A stretch of DNA of 13,009 bases from Methanobacteriota archaeon (GCA_002726395.1 PBTA01000001.1:33874-46882); one strand, 5' to 3'; counted from the stretch's first letter, positions 1-8,060 are shown. Translations and numbers: made by a program. Notes: a model not told the origin generated them from the sequence alone.

Positions 1-170
1 TTGTGATTGGAGTGATAAAATAACACTAAATCGCCCATTTTCATCTCATCTCGCATCATGTTTCTGGCTTGATAATTTCTAACACCGTCCCAATGAGTTG
101 AACCATCGGCAACTAACTGCTTGTAAGGGTATACATGGGGTTCAGACTTCATCAACCAGTAACCGGCCAT
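1..170 (-). CDS. EVE-domain protein (THYN1-like), C-terminal part beyond window
   Basis: The first 56 residues are visible; the rest lies left of base 1. The family signatures are clear: YWLMKSEP near the N-terminus (residues 4-11), then WDGVRNYQARN (about 27-37) and GDLVLFYHSN (about 46-55). These are hallmarks of the EVE/THYN1 family, a PUA-like fold of about 140-160 residues that binds modified bases in nucleic acids. Its physiological role in archaea is not settled. The ATG at 168-170 is chosen because the conserved YWLMKSEP block starts three residues later, as in other members. No ribosome-binding sequence is obvious. The gene follows the RND transporter stop by only 37 bases on the same strand, so read-through from that gene is likely. 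There is no evident functional link between the two. Family assignment is confident; function is not. Confidence 0.88.
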   Translation of the reverse strand, partial: MAGYWLMKSEPHVYPYKQLVADGSTHWDGVRNYQARNMMRDEMKMGDLVLFYHSNH

Positions 171-207
171 ATCGTGTCCAATAGTTCCCGCTCTTTTGAG
201 ATTTGGA

Positions 208-3200
208 TTACCAAGCTTCTTTGATATCGTCAGAAATCGCGGCATCTAAAACATCAACATCTGACTTCTTGCCAGATATTAGCCCTAACTTTCTTGCCAT
301 ACCAGTTGAACTGCTTCCTGCACCAATCCCCATTTTATCTAAAGTCACGAATATAGCTGGTAATAAAATCAGAGCGCTGGCTGCAGCAACCCATAACAAA
401 ATCAATATTACAGTAATGAAAGGTTTAATTTCCGGTATTGGTATTTGGTAAGCAGTTATCATTCCCAAAGATGTGACAACCGCAGCCTCAAATAGTGACA
501 TTCCGGTTCCAACTGCTGCACTCTTGATAGCTTTTATACCTCCACCTAATTCTCTAATTCTATTAGATATGTGAATCGAGAAGTCAACACCAACTCCTAC
601 CAAGATGGAACCGATCATCACCGTAACTAAGGAAAGTGTAACGTCCATTTGCCACATTACTAACCACTGCAGTGCAACTGTTGCAATAACTGGTGAAGTA
701 GTCCAAAATGAATACTGGATATCTTTGAATACAACTGCTAGGACAATTAGTGTGAGAATAATTGCAAAGGCAAGCGAAGTATATTGGGAGCCAACAATTA
801 GTTGGTTTACTTCAATAGCCGTTGCTGCAACACCTGTTAGATGTTCTGCTCTACCACTATCTACTGATCTAAACGAATCAGCATGTTGGTTTACTTCTTC
901 AACACTTGACGCTGTTTCTGCAACTGGTATGAACGGCATGTCAACATAAATTAAGGTTCTATCAAAATCTTCATTGATAAAAATCTCCCTGGTTTCGTCA
1001 GTAATTGAAGCATAAAATACGTTAAGCAGGAATATTTGAGATTGCTTGGTACCTGGCAGGCCATAATTATCCGGTTGGATAAGCAAATCCCAAAATGAAG
1101 CATCCGCTGTGACTTCTTGGTTCAATAGAACCTCAGCAGTCTCCTTTATGTCATCGGGTAATGGTGTCAGGTTGACAAATTCATAAATTTGAGCCCCCGA
1201 AACAGTCGGCGCAAACCCAGTAGATTTCATCAAAAACACGATGGAGACCGCAGAAGTATCTTTGACGGTATTTAGTTTACTTTCCAGTTGATCTATCCGT
1301 TTAAGATTCTCCGCAGGATCGTCATTTCCAGTATCAGCGTCGTTAGTATCACCGGTAACATTGGCATGGATAAGTACCATACCAATTTGTCCGGCATTAA
1401 AATCTTCAGAATACTGCTTCATTTTGATTACCGAATCTTCTCCCTCTGGAGCCATACCAAGCAAGTCGATATCTTCCTGGACATTTGCTTGACCTAATGT
1501 GGCAGAAATCAAGATTAGTAGTAGGAATACGCCAATTATGCCTTTATTGTACTTGACTGGGGCTTCGACTAATAATTCGAAGGCTTTGAGCGGCGGGTGT
1601 TTAGGTTTACGTAAATCTAGTAACAATGTAAGATTAGGTACCATAAACATCGTTAGGACATAAACAACAATGATGCCTCCCGAAAGTGCAATTCCGACTG
1701 TCTGTATCGGAGCCATAGGAGTAAAAACTAGAGAAATAAATCCAATTACAGTGGTAACTGCTGATAAAAATACCGCTTTTCCAGTTGAGGCCAGCGAAGC
1801 ACGCATCTTTTCTGACTTAGTACCATCTTCTTCTGCATACCGATTAGTGATGTGCAAACCATACGAAACTCCTAACGCTAGTAATATTGGACCAACTATG
1901 ATGACAGTCATTGTGACTTCATAACCCGTCGCGCCAATGATACCTAAGGTCCAAAAAACGGCACATAACGTCGGTAGACCAGCAATAATCACCACCTTGA
2001 TGCCCTGAATGGGTCTTATTCCTGTAATACCTGTCTGCAATAAATCAGAGTGAAATATGAATAATCCAAGCGCCACGAGGACAATTGCTGTTGGGAATAT
2101 TTCCCAAAATAATTTGAACGAAAATTCAGTAACTGCGTTAGTAATTGGCACCGGACCAGTCAGGGTCATAGTCAAATTAAGACTGTCCCAGTTACACAAG
2201 CCAGATTCTGGATCAGGTACGCCATCACCATTTGTGTCGTCACAGTATCGCTCTTGGGTTCTAAAATCGTCCAATTGTTTTTGGGTTTTAGCAATCAAGT
2301 CGTCTGCTTCCACCTCATCAGAAACAGCAACCGCCATAATCGCTCTATCTAGCAAACCATCTGGTCCGCCACAATCTCGCTCTCCCCCAGTACAGACATC
2401 TCTGGCTAACTTGTCTAAACCTGGTGTAGGCGTACCGTCGTCTTCATACATCTCACCGATCACTAAGTCGATAGTAGTTTGACTAGGAATTTCATACGAA
2501 CCTCCAAACTGATCATCGGTCTCGGAAATTATCGTATTAAGCGCATCAGCAGCATCTGCAGTAGCACATTCATCTAAACCCGGAGCACATCCTAGTTGGC
2601 CAAGTTCAGTGATGAATGCTTCTCTTACCCTTGGAGCGCTAGAATTGACTTCTTTCAGTACAGTTGATAGAGAAAGAATGTAAATTACATCATCATTTTC
2701 CGAATCTGATAGGTATGGATTAAGTTGTTTCTCTACATAACTCATCTCTTGCAATATTCTTTGGTCGGTAATATTCCGTGTTCCTGATTCAACATAAATA
2801 ATCATCACGTTGGTAGACCAATCTTCTTCCACAAGTTGGATTAATTCAGCAACTTGACTTCCCTCAGGCAGGTAAACTTCCATATCACCATTAACGTTTA
2901 GAGCCGGGTCGGGATCTTTGTCAAAGCGTGTGTCATCAAGAAATCCTGATTGTGTTACAAAGTAAGCTGTAAGCAATAGAAATATTGTAATTACCGCCAC
3001 AGGATATCTGGTTATTGCACCAGTTGCGCCACTCTTTTGCCATTCTCGCTTGAAGCGGTCTGGCGCTTCTAAAACAGCATCAATAGCATTTTTGGCACGG
3101 AAATCCTTGACACGGGCTGTTAAATCGACCGCTCCTGTTTGAATTTTCGCCCGACTATACTCTGCCAAAGCACCGATTCTTTTAGAAAATTTACGACTTT

Positions 3201-3237
3201 CCATAGAAGGTTCAGGATTATCTTTCCCTTCTACCAT
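208..3237 (-). CDS. RND/MMPL-superfamily membrane transporter (HAE3-like)
   Basis: This 1009-residue protein has the duplicated RND layout: TM1 (about 78-95), a large exported loop (97-378), a five-helix bundle (about 379-540), TM7 (about 565-582), a second exported loop (584-816) and a final bundle (about 818-963). Each half carries the family motif before a basic stretch: ALGVSYGLHITNR (455-467) and GVGVDFSIHISNR (881-893). These resemble the sterol-sensing/MMPL signature of archaeal 'RND family transporter' (HAE3) proteins, which are proton-coupled exporters of hydrophobic molecules or lipids; the substrate here is unknown. Unusual points are a cytoplasmic N-terminal extension of about 75 residues before TM1, six cysteines in three close pairs in loop 1 (217/224, 282/289, 332/348), and a Ca-binding-like Asp/Asn motif inside the last pair. 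ATG 3237 is used; an in-frame ATG at residue 12 is an alternative. No clear TATA box is visible upstream. Confidence 0.9.
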   Translation of the reverse strand: MVEGKDNPEPSMESRKFSKRIGALAEYSRAKIQTGAVDLTARVKDFRAKNAIDAVLEAPDRFKREWQKSGATGAITRYPVAVITIFLLLTAYFVTQSGFLDDTRFDKDPDPALNVNGDMEVYLPEGSQVAELIQLVEEDWSTNVMIIYVESGTRNITDQRILQEMSYVEKQLNPYLSDSENDDVIYILSLSTVLKEVNSSAPRVREAFITELGQLGCAPGLDECATADAADALNTIISETDDQFGGSYEIPSQTTIDLVIGEMYEDDGTPTPGLDKLARDVCTGGERDCGGPDGLLDRAIMAVAVSDEVEADDLIAKTQKQLDDFRTQERYCDDTNGDGVPDPESGLCNWDSLNLTMTLTGPVPITNAVTEFSFKLFWEIFPTAIVLVALGLFIFHSDLLQTGITGIRPIQGIKVVIIAGLPTLCAVFWTLGIIGATGYEVTMTVIIVGPILLALGVSYGLHITNRYAEEDGTKSEKMRASLASTGKAVFLSAVTTVIGFISLVFTPMAPIQTVGIALSGGIIVVYVLTMFMVPNLTLLLDLRKPKHPPLKAFELLVEAPVKYNKGIIGVFLLLILISATLGQANVQEDIDLLGMAPEGEDSVIKMKQYSEDFNAGQIGMVLIHANVTGDTNDADTGNDDPAENLKRIDQLESKLNTVKDTSAVSIVFLMKSTGFAPTVSGAQIYEFVNLTPLPDDIKETAEVLLNQEVTADASFWDLLIQPDNYGLPGTKQSQIFLLNVFYASITDETREIFINEDFDRTLIYVDMPFIPVAETASSVEEVNQHADSFRSVDSGRAEHLTGVAATAIEVNQLIVGSQYTSLAFAIILTLIVLAVVFKDIQYSFWTTSPVIATVALQWLVMWQMDVTLSLVTVMIGSILVGVGVDFSIHISNRIRELGGGIKAIKSAAVGTGMSLFEAAVVTSLGMITAYQIPIPEIKPFITVILILLWVAAASALILLPAIFVTLDKMGIGAGSSSTGMARKLGLISGKKSDVDVLDAAISDDIKEAW

Positions 3238-3395
3238 GGTCTTACCGTGTTATCCCAAGAGCACCCTCTTCTAATGCTTACCGACTGTATGACTAAACAT
3301 ATTGGTAATCAGGTACTTATCCGTTGGTTTGATATCATGTAAGTATTGGGCAGGTTGGACCCGTACTGTTAACGAGCGTGGGGCCGGTGAGGCAT
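3238..3395. other. Divergent intergenic spacer, RND transporter / valS
   Basis: This is the largest noncoding stretch in the window and must hold the promoters for both flanking genes. An AT-rich element around 3329-3338 (TTGATATCAT) is the best, but weak, TATA candidate for valS and would give a short leader. No good TATA box is visible for the RND gene. A small perfect hairpin (5-bp stem, 4-base loop) sits at 3257-3270. No tRNA T-loop sequence or other RNA gene is seen. Confidence 0.5.
3386..3392 (+). promoter_or_regulatory. Shine-Dalgarno-like site of valS
   Basis: GGTGAGG lies a few bases before the ATG at 3396. GGTGA matches the core complementary to the 3' end of archaeal 16S rRNA, at a usable spacing. 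It favours ATG 3396 over the in-frame GTG at 3378, which has no such site and would add only six non-conserved residues. Confidence 0.55.
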
Positions 3396-5876
3396 ATGCC
3401 AACTCCAAGATTGAATGAGAAAAGATGGTCAGTAGACCTAGAGAAGAAAATCCAGACCGAGCATTCGTCTGACGCAGTTGAATATACTAAGAGATATGGG
3501 TTTAATCCAGACTCTGGTAAGGAGATATTTGTTATCGATACACCGCCACCATATCCTTCGGGAACATGGCATATTGGTGCGGTAGCTCAGTACTCAATGA
3601 TTGATGTAATTGCTAGATCACAAAGATTGCTAGGCAAAGAAGTATACTTTCCTTGGGGTGTTGATCGCAACGGAATCAATATAGAATTTACAGTGGAAAA
3701 AAATACCAAAAAGAAAATGAAAACCTATGACCGGGCTGAATTTCTAAGGCTGTGTCAAGACACTATCGAAGAGTTCACTCAGGCCATGAGAAACACCGCT
3801 AAGAGGGTTGGTCTATCGTGTGATTTTGATAGAGAGTATCTTACTGATGCGCCTAATTACCGCGCAGTAACTCAATCTATTTTTGTTGAATTATTCAAAA
3901 AAGGCACCATTATAGAGGACTTGAGACCAAATATCTACGACCCTGTTGAGGGTACTACGATTGCTGATGCTGAAGTGGAAAGACTACCACGCAAAACGAA
4001 ACTTATTGATGTTAAATGGCAACTAGACGATGGTAGTGAACTGATTATCTCTACCACTAGGCCTGAATTAATTTGTGCATGTGGTGTTGTTGTAGTTCAT
4101 CCAGATGATGAAAGATACCGTCATTTAGTAGGCCAAAAAATCACCCTACCTTTACCAACAATTGGACGTGAAAAGACAGTCCAAATTATGACTCATGCAT
4201 CGGTAAAATCTGATTTTGGTTCAGGAGTATTGATGGTTTGTTCGTTTGGTGACCAGAATGACGTAGCCGTATTTCGTGAACTTGGACTCACTCCATTTCA
4301 GGCCATCAATCTCGAAGGACGCATGACTGAAATTGCTGGTCAGTGGTCTAACATGACAGTTTCAGAAGCTCGTAACTCTGTTATTGAGTACTTAGAAGAA
4401 CACGATAAGGTGGCAAAAATTGAGGAAAGGAATCAAGAAGTTCCCGTATCGGAAAGAGGTAAAAACCCTGTGGAAATTATTCTACTCAAAGAGTGGTATG
4501 TAAAACAAACTCATATCCAAGATAGAATGAAAGAATTAATTGAAGACATTGAATTTCATCCGCACAGGAATCGACAATTCCTACTTGATTGGATGGATAA
4601 TATAAGCATTGATTGGCCAATATCTCGCCGCAGATGGTACCATACTGAAATTCCGATATGGTATAGCGAAGATACCAAGCATATCATAGTGCCACCCTCT
4701 GGAACTTATGTTCAACCATGGAGAGAATCACCACCTGAAGGTAGTCGAGTAATAAATCGAGAAACTCGTCAGGATATTGGTGCCTATTCAGCAATGTCAG
4801 CAGATATGGGTAAGATTATTGGTGAGGAGAAAGTATTCGATACTTGGATGGATTCATCAAATTCGAATTTATTTGTTAGTGGATACCTAAACGAGCCCGA
4901 GGTATTTGAGAAGTCATTTCCAACTGCACTACGCCCACAGGGCAAAGAGATAGTTAGAACATGGCTTTATTACACTCTACTGAAGTCTGCCCTGTTACTG
5001 GATAAACCAGGCTTCAACCATGTTTGGATTGATGGCTTGGGAATGGACCCTTGGGGTAGAAAAATGAGTAAATCATTGGGCAATGGTATTGATGCTGATT
5101 CTGTGCTTGAGTGTGGTGCAGGCGGGCGTACAGGCTCATGGAAAGTTAAAGGTCCAGAAAAAACTGTTAGCCTAAGAGCGAATAAAATTGGTAGTGAATG
5201 TTTCCGTTTGTGGAAAGCATGTGATGCCCAAGTTGGTGATGATTTCCATATCAATCCAGAAGAAATCGAAAAAAGATATTTTGGAGTGTTAACCAAATTG
5301 TTCAATGTCGCAAGATTTGCCTCACAGTTTGATGTTCCAAGCGACCTAGACAAGAAACCAGATAGTTTGAATATTGAGGACGAATGGATATTATCAGAGT
5401 TTAATTTGATGATGACTGAAGTTAAGTCATCATGGGCTAAGTTGGATATTTACACAGCCACTCAAAACCTGAAAACCTTTGGTACGGGAATATTACCAAG
5501 TCATTACTTAGAAATGGTGAAATCAAGATTATATGATGGTGATACTGCAGCCGCATGGACTATTCATCGAGTAGTGAGGGATTTTATGACAGCATTTAGC
5601 CCGGTATGTCCGTTCTTTACTCACCACATCAGTAGCACAATCTATGGAAAGTCTGCTGTCGAGGTAGATGAATTTCCAAGCCCAGCCATATCCAATCAAC
5701 CACTCGAAGAAAAATTGAGATCTGTTACCACAGATTTACAGTTATTCAATGGTGACGTTTGGGCAACTAAGAAAGAAAATGGGATTTCTCTAAATCAACC
5801 AATTTCTGGTATTGTCATACCTGAAAGTTTACATGGATTCTCTGACATTCTAACTTCAATGCATAGTTTAGAGTGA
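3396..5876 (+). CDS. valS: Valyl-tRNA synthetase, archaeal type
   Basis: This 826-residue class I enzyme charges tRNA-Val. It opens with DTPPPYPSG and the ATP-binding signature at 59-62, which reads HIGA rather than HIGH. KMSKSLGN follows at 556-563. Between them is a CP1 editing domain with STTRPE (219-224) and a GDxxD block (285-289) carrying the expected editing aspartate. The sequences PVSER, DWPISRRR, LRPQGKEIVRTW and LTKLFNVARF identify ValRS rather than IleRS or LeuRS. The cysteines of the zinc knuckles in other ValRS are replaced (PVSER, IWYS). From memory, HIGA and PVSER also occur in Sulfolobus/Thermoplasma-like ValRS, so they look like lineage traits rather than damage. An apparent insertion of about 26 residues lies at about 575-600, just after KMSKS, before the usual tRNA-binding helices resume. 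Its stop abuts the dinB stop on the other strand with no spacer. Confidence 0.93.
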   Translation: MPTPRLNEKRWSVDLEKKIQTEHSSDAVEYTKRYGFNPDSGKEIFVIDTPPPYPSGTWHIGAVAQYSMIDVIARSQRLLGKEVYFPWGVDRNGINIEFTVEKNTKKKMKTYDRAEFLRLCQDTIEEFTQAMRNTAKRVGLSCDFDREYLTDAPNYRAVTQSIFVELFKKGTIIEDLRPNIYDPVEGTTIADAEVERLPRKTKLIDVKWQLDDGSELIISTTRPELICACGVVVVHPDDERYRHLVGQKITLPLPTIGREKTVQIMTHASVKSDFGSGVLMVCSFGDQNDVAVFRELGLTPFQAINLEGRMTEIAGQWSNMTVSEARNSVIEYLEEHDKVAKIEERNQEVPVSERGKNPVEIILLKEWYVKQTHIQDRMKELIEDIEFHPHRNRQFLLDWMDNISIDWPISRRRWYHTEIPIWYSEDTKHIIVPPSGTYVQPWRESPPEGSRVINRETRQDIGAYSAMSADMGKIIGEEKVFDTWMDSSNSNLFVSGYLNEPEVFEKSFPTALRPQGKEIVRTWLYYTLLKSALLLDKPGFNHVWIDGLGMDPWGRKMSKSLGNGIDADSVLECGAGGRTGSWKVKGPEKTVSLRANKIGSECFRLWKACDAQVGDDFHINPEEIEKRYFGVLTKLFNVARFASQFDVPSDLDKKPDSLNIEDEWILSEFNLMMTEVKSSWAKLDIYTATQNLKTFGTGILPSHYLEMVKSRLYDGDTAAAWTIHRVVRDFMTAFSPVCPFFTHHISSTIYGKSAVEVDEFPSPAISNQPLEEKLRSVTTDLQLFNGDVWATKKENGISLNQPISGIVIPESLHGFSDILTSMHSLE

Positions 5877-6992
5877 CTATTCTTCTTCATTAAATAAATT
5901 TAACAAACGTGTTTGCTTAGTTTTTGGCGTATCTAACTGCCCTAGTCTAAAGCCAATCAATCTGATTTTACGGTCCTGTTGAGCGTTATTAGCAAATAGC
6001 CGCTTTGCCAGACCAGTAAATACCTCATCATCATCCATGGCAACTGGTATTGACCTACCATGTGTATGAGTTTCAAATCCAGTATATCTGATTTTTACTT
6101 CTGCTAGTCGACCAGAAACTCCTGCTTCCCTCGATGATTTCATCACTCTACGAACTAAACTAAGTAATGATTCGAGAACTAATTGATGGTCTTCTTTATC
6201 GAAATCAAAGGTATGTTCCTTGCCTATTGATTTTCGACTTCTTAGTGGACTAATTTCACTCGATGTTTTCCCTTCATAAACCATCATAATCCAATTCGCA
6301 AACCTTTCACCAGTTATTCTGGCGAGAGCAATTTCCCCGTAACCATACATTTCATCCACACTAGTTATGCCCCATTCAGTTAACTGGGTGGCTCTTTTCT
6401 TACCAATCCCGGGTACCTCTCTGATATTCCTCGATTCGAAGAACAGGCTTACTTCGTCTGGAAGAATTCGAAATATGCCCTTAGGTTTATTCACCTCACT
6501 GGACATTTTTGCTAGTATTCTATTTGGCGCAATACCAAATGAAGCAGACAAACCAATCTGTTTGATTATCTCATCTTGTAAATCCCGACACAATGCCACT
6601 GCTGCATCCCAATCACCGGATACAAAATCAGTAACATCCAAATAGGCTTCATCGATACTTGCTTGCTCAAAATATTCTGCAGGTTTCTGTAATATTTGCA
6701 TTACTTTACGAGAAGCTCGAGAGTATAGACCACGACTACCTTTAATGTAGATTCCATTGCCATATGGTGCTGCAGGACATCTGCGCCATGCCTCACTAAT
6801 TGCCATTGCTGACCGAATACCAAATTTACGAGCCGCATAGTTACAGGTCGAAACTATGCCTCTTCCTCGACCACCTTCGGGATCTGAACCAATTATTAGC
6901 GGAATAGATTCATCAAAACCATGATGTAAAGTTTCAACAGCCGCATAAAATGCATCAAGGTCACAATGAACTATAATCCTCGGTTCATTCAT
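5877..6992 (-). CDS. dinB: Y-family DNA polymerase IV (Dpo4/DinB)
   Basis: This 371-residue lesion-bypass polymerase has all catalytic elements. CDLDAFYAAVE at 10-20 supplies metal ligand D11 and steric-gate Y16 (Dpo4 D7 and Y12). ASIDEAYLDVT at 111-121 supplies D114/E115. NRILAKMSSEVNKPKG at 157-172 is the fingers/palm signature. The thumb helix-hairpin-helix VPGIGKKRATQL is at 193-204, and the little finger runs to about 350. The C-terminal tail ends QTRLLNLF (360-367), which fits a PCNA-interacting peptide (Q-x-x-L-x-x-L/F-F), as in Sulfolobus Dpo4. The start is the first ATG, nine residues before the first catalytic block. The gene is 50 bases downstream of the serA-like gene and may be co-transcribed; only weak AT-rich sequence (about 7006-7019) suggests a promoter of its own. 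Its stop directly abuts the valS stop. Assignment is secure. Thermoplasmatota often carry such polymerases without an SOS system. Confidence 0.95.
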   Translation of the reverse strand: MNEPRIIVHCDLDAFYAAVETLHHGFDESIPLIIGSDPEGGRGRGIVSTCNYAARKFGIRSAMAISEAWRRCPAAPYGNGIYIKGSRGLYSRASRKVMQILQKPAEYFEQASIDEAYLDVTDFVSGDWDAAVALCRDLQDEIIKQIGLSASFGIAPNRILAKMSSEVNKPKGIFRILPDEVSLFFESRNIREVPGIGKKRATQLTEWGITSVDEMYGYGEIALARITGERFANWIMMVYEGKTSSEISPLRSRKSIGKEHTFDFDKEDHQLVLESLLSLVRRVMKSSREAGVSGRLAEVKIRYTGFETHTHGRSIPVAMDDDEVFTGLAKRLFANNAQQDRKIRLIGFRLGQLDTPKTKQTRLLNLFNEEE

Positions 6993-7042
6993 GGTACCAC
7001 ACTATGTGTAAATCTTATCGCCATAGGTTATTGAAATTAAGG

Positions 7043-8029
7043 TTAGCAAAGATGGTTTTTGTTAACAATATAGTCACATTTCTTGCCTTTCAAAACAGCC
7101 ATTATATTTTTGGAAATATCAGTACCAACCCGTCGTTGGGCTTCTATTGTCGCTGCACCAATATGCGGTGTACCATGAAAATTTGGGTGTTGACATAATT
7201 CATAATCTGCGGGAACTGGTTCAACCTCAAAGACATCTAATGCTGCTGTAGTCAATGTTTCATCGTTAAGTGCCTTGAGAACATCTAATTCATTGACAAT
7301 CCCACCACGTGCACAGTTTACAATATGATTGCCACATTTTACTCCGTCTTGTGATTTACCGGGCATTTTGTTAATCATCTCATAATTAACTAAGTGGTGA
7401 GTTTCTTCAGTTAGGTTACAGTGAATCGAAATATGTGTACAATTAGAGAAGAGATCCTCTACTGATTTGTGCAACCTAGTATTCTGACTTTTAGCCACTT
7501 TTGGAGGCAAATACGGGTCAAATGCGTGGACTGTCATCCCCATAACTTGAGCTATCGCTCCAACCCCTTGAGCAATCCTACCAAACCCAACTAATCCAAG
7601 GTTCTTTCCAGCAAGTTCTGAGCCTTTCATGGCTTTCTTAGCCCATTTTCCGTCTCTAAGTGATCGGTCAGATTTAGGGACTTTGCGAACCGAAGACAAA
7701 AGGTGACCAATAGTTAATTCAACCACGGACTGAGTAGAGGCTCTTGGTGCATTAACAACTGGTATGCCTGCCTTTCCAGCTGCAACTAGATCAATATTAT
7801 CAACTCCTACACCGGCTCTGCCAATAACTGATAGGCTTGACTTTGAAGCAGCAATTACATCAGCAGTAATTTTAGTTGCACTTCTAACGATTACAGCATC
7901 AAAATTTGATAAAACACCGTTTAGTAATTCTTCCATTGAGTAAAACTTTAGCACTACTTCATGACCACTTTTCTCAAGCAAAGATTTTGCCTCATCAGAA
8001 ATACCGTCTGTAACCGCTATTCTGCCCAT
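7043..8029 (-). CDS. serA: D-3-phosphoglycerate dehydrogenase-like 2-hydroxyacid dehydrogenase, short form
   Basis: This 328-residue NAD-dependent dehydrogenase has the complete catalytic set: R241 (NCARGG), E270 (FEVEP) and H289 (TPHIG). The substrate loop VRSATKIT (48-55) and RAGVGVDNID (71-80) are typical of phosphoglycerate dehydrogenase, the first step of serine synthesis from 3-phosphoglycerate. The Rossmann motif at 148-152 reads GFGRIA, with Ala in place of the usual third Gly; D171 should bind the NAD ribose. It ends right after the cofactor domain, so the C-terminal ASB and ACT domains of longer SerA are absent and serine feedback through ACT is not expected. About ten extra residues (near 223-233) precede NCARGG. 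The ATG at 8027-8029 is chosen because the family begins just there; the frame upstream (to 8107) gives 26 unlike residues. Another 2-hydroxyacid substrate cannot be excluded. Confidence 0.85.
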   Translation of the reverse strand: MGRIAVTDGISDEAKSLLEKSGHEVVLKFYSMEELLNGVLSNFDAVIVRSATKITADVIAASKSSLSVIGRAGVGVDNIDLVAAGKAGIPVVNAPRASTQSVVELTIGHLLSSVRKVPKSDRSLRDGKWAKKAMKGSELAGKNLGLVGFGRIAQGVGAIAQVMGMTVHAFDPYLPPKVAKSQNTRLHKSVEDLFSNCTHISIHCNLTEETHHLVNYEMINKMPGKSQDGVKCGNHIVNCARGGIVNELDVLKALNDETLTTAALDVFEVEPVPADYELCQHPNFHGTPHIGAATIEAQRRVGTDISKNIMAVLKGKKCDYIVNKNHLC

Positions 8030-8052
8030 GCTGCGGGGAAATCTCCATGGTC

Positions 8053-8060
8053 GATAAACT
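8053..8060 (-). promoter_or_regulatory. Candidate TATA box for serA-like gene
   Basis: AGTTTATC on the minus strand is centred about 27 bases before the serA-like ATG at 8029. That is the expected spacing for a leaderless archaeal transcript. It lies in the 99-base divergent spacer (8030-8128), which must also hold the promoter of the membrane protein gene. For that gene only weak candidates are visible, such as AATTAAATT at about 8068-8076 or AT-rich sequence near 8100-8110. Confidence 0.4.

Noticed and set aside
2057..2482. Plus-strand open frame of 141 codons opposite the RND gene
   Set aside because: It lies wholly inside the well-supported RND coding region. Its translation is low-complexity Ser/Pro-rich with no family motif, so it is an antisense shadow. 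The other short frames opposite RND, valS, dinB and alaS are rejected for the same reason.
3257..3270. Perfect hairpin AAGAG-CACC-CTCTT ahead of the RND gene
   Set aside because: A 5-bp stem is expected by chance in this much sequence. No T tract follows and it does not resemble a known operator or RNA element.
3378..3395. GTG start for valS, six residues upstream
   Set aside because: It has no ribosome-binding site, while GGTGAGG sits correctly before ATG 3396. The extra residues are not conserved in type.
3238..3395. Possible tRNA or small RNA in the divergent spacer
   Set aside because: There is no T-loop consensus, no acceptor-stem pairing and no GC-rich block that would stand out in an AT-rich archaeal genome.
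5118..5195. Frameshift or assembly error in valS after KMSKS
   Set aside because: The frame and family motifs continue correctly on both sides (KMSKSLGN before; FRLWKA and DDF after). No compensating pair of indels is needed, so an insertion is the simpler reading.
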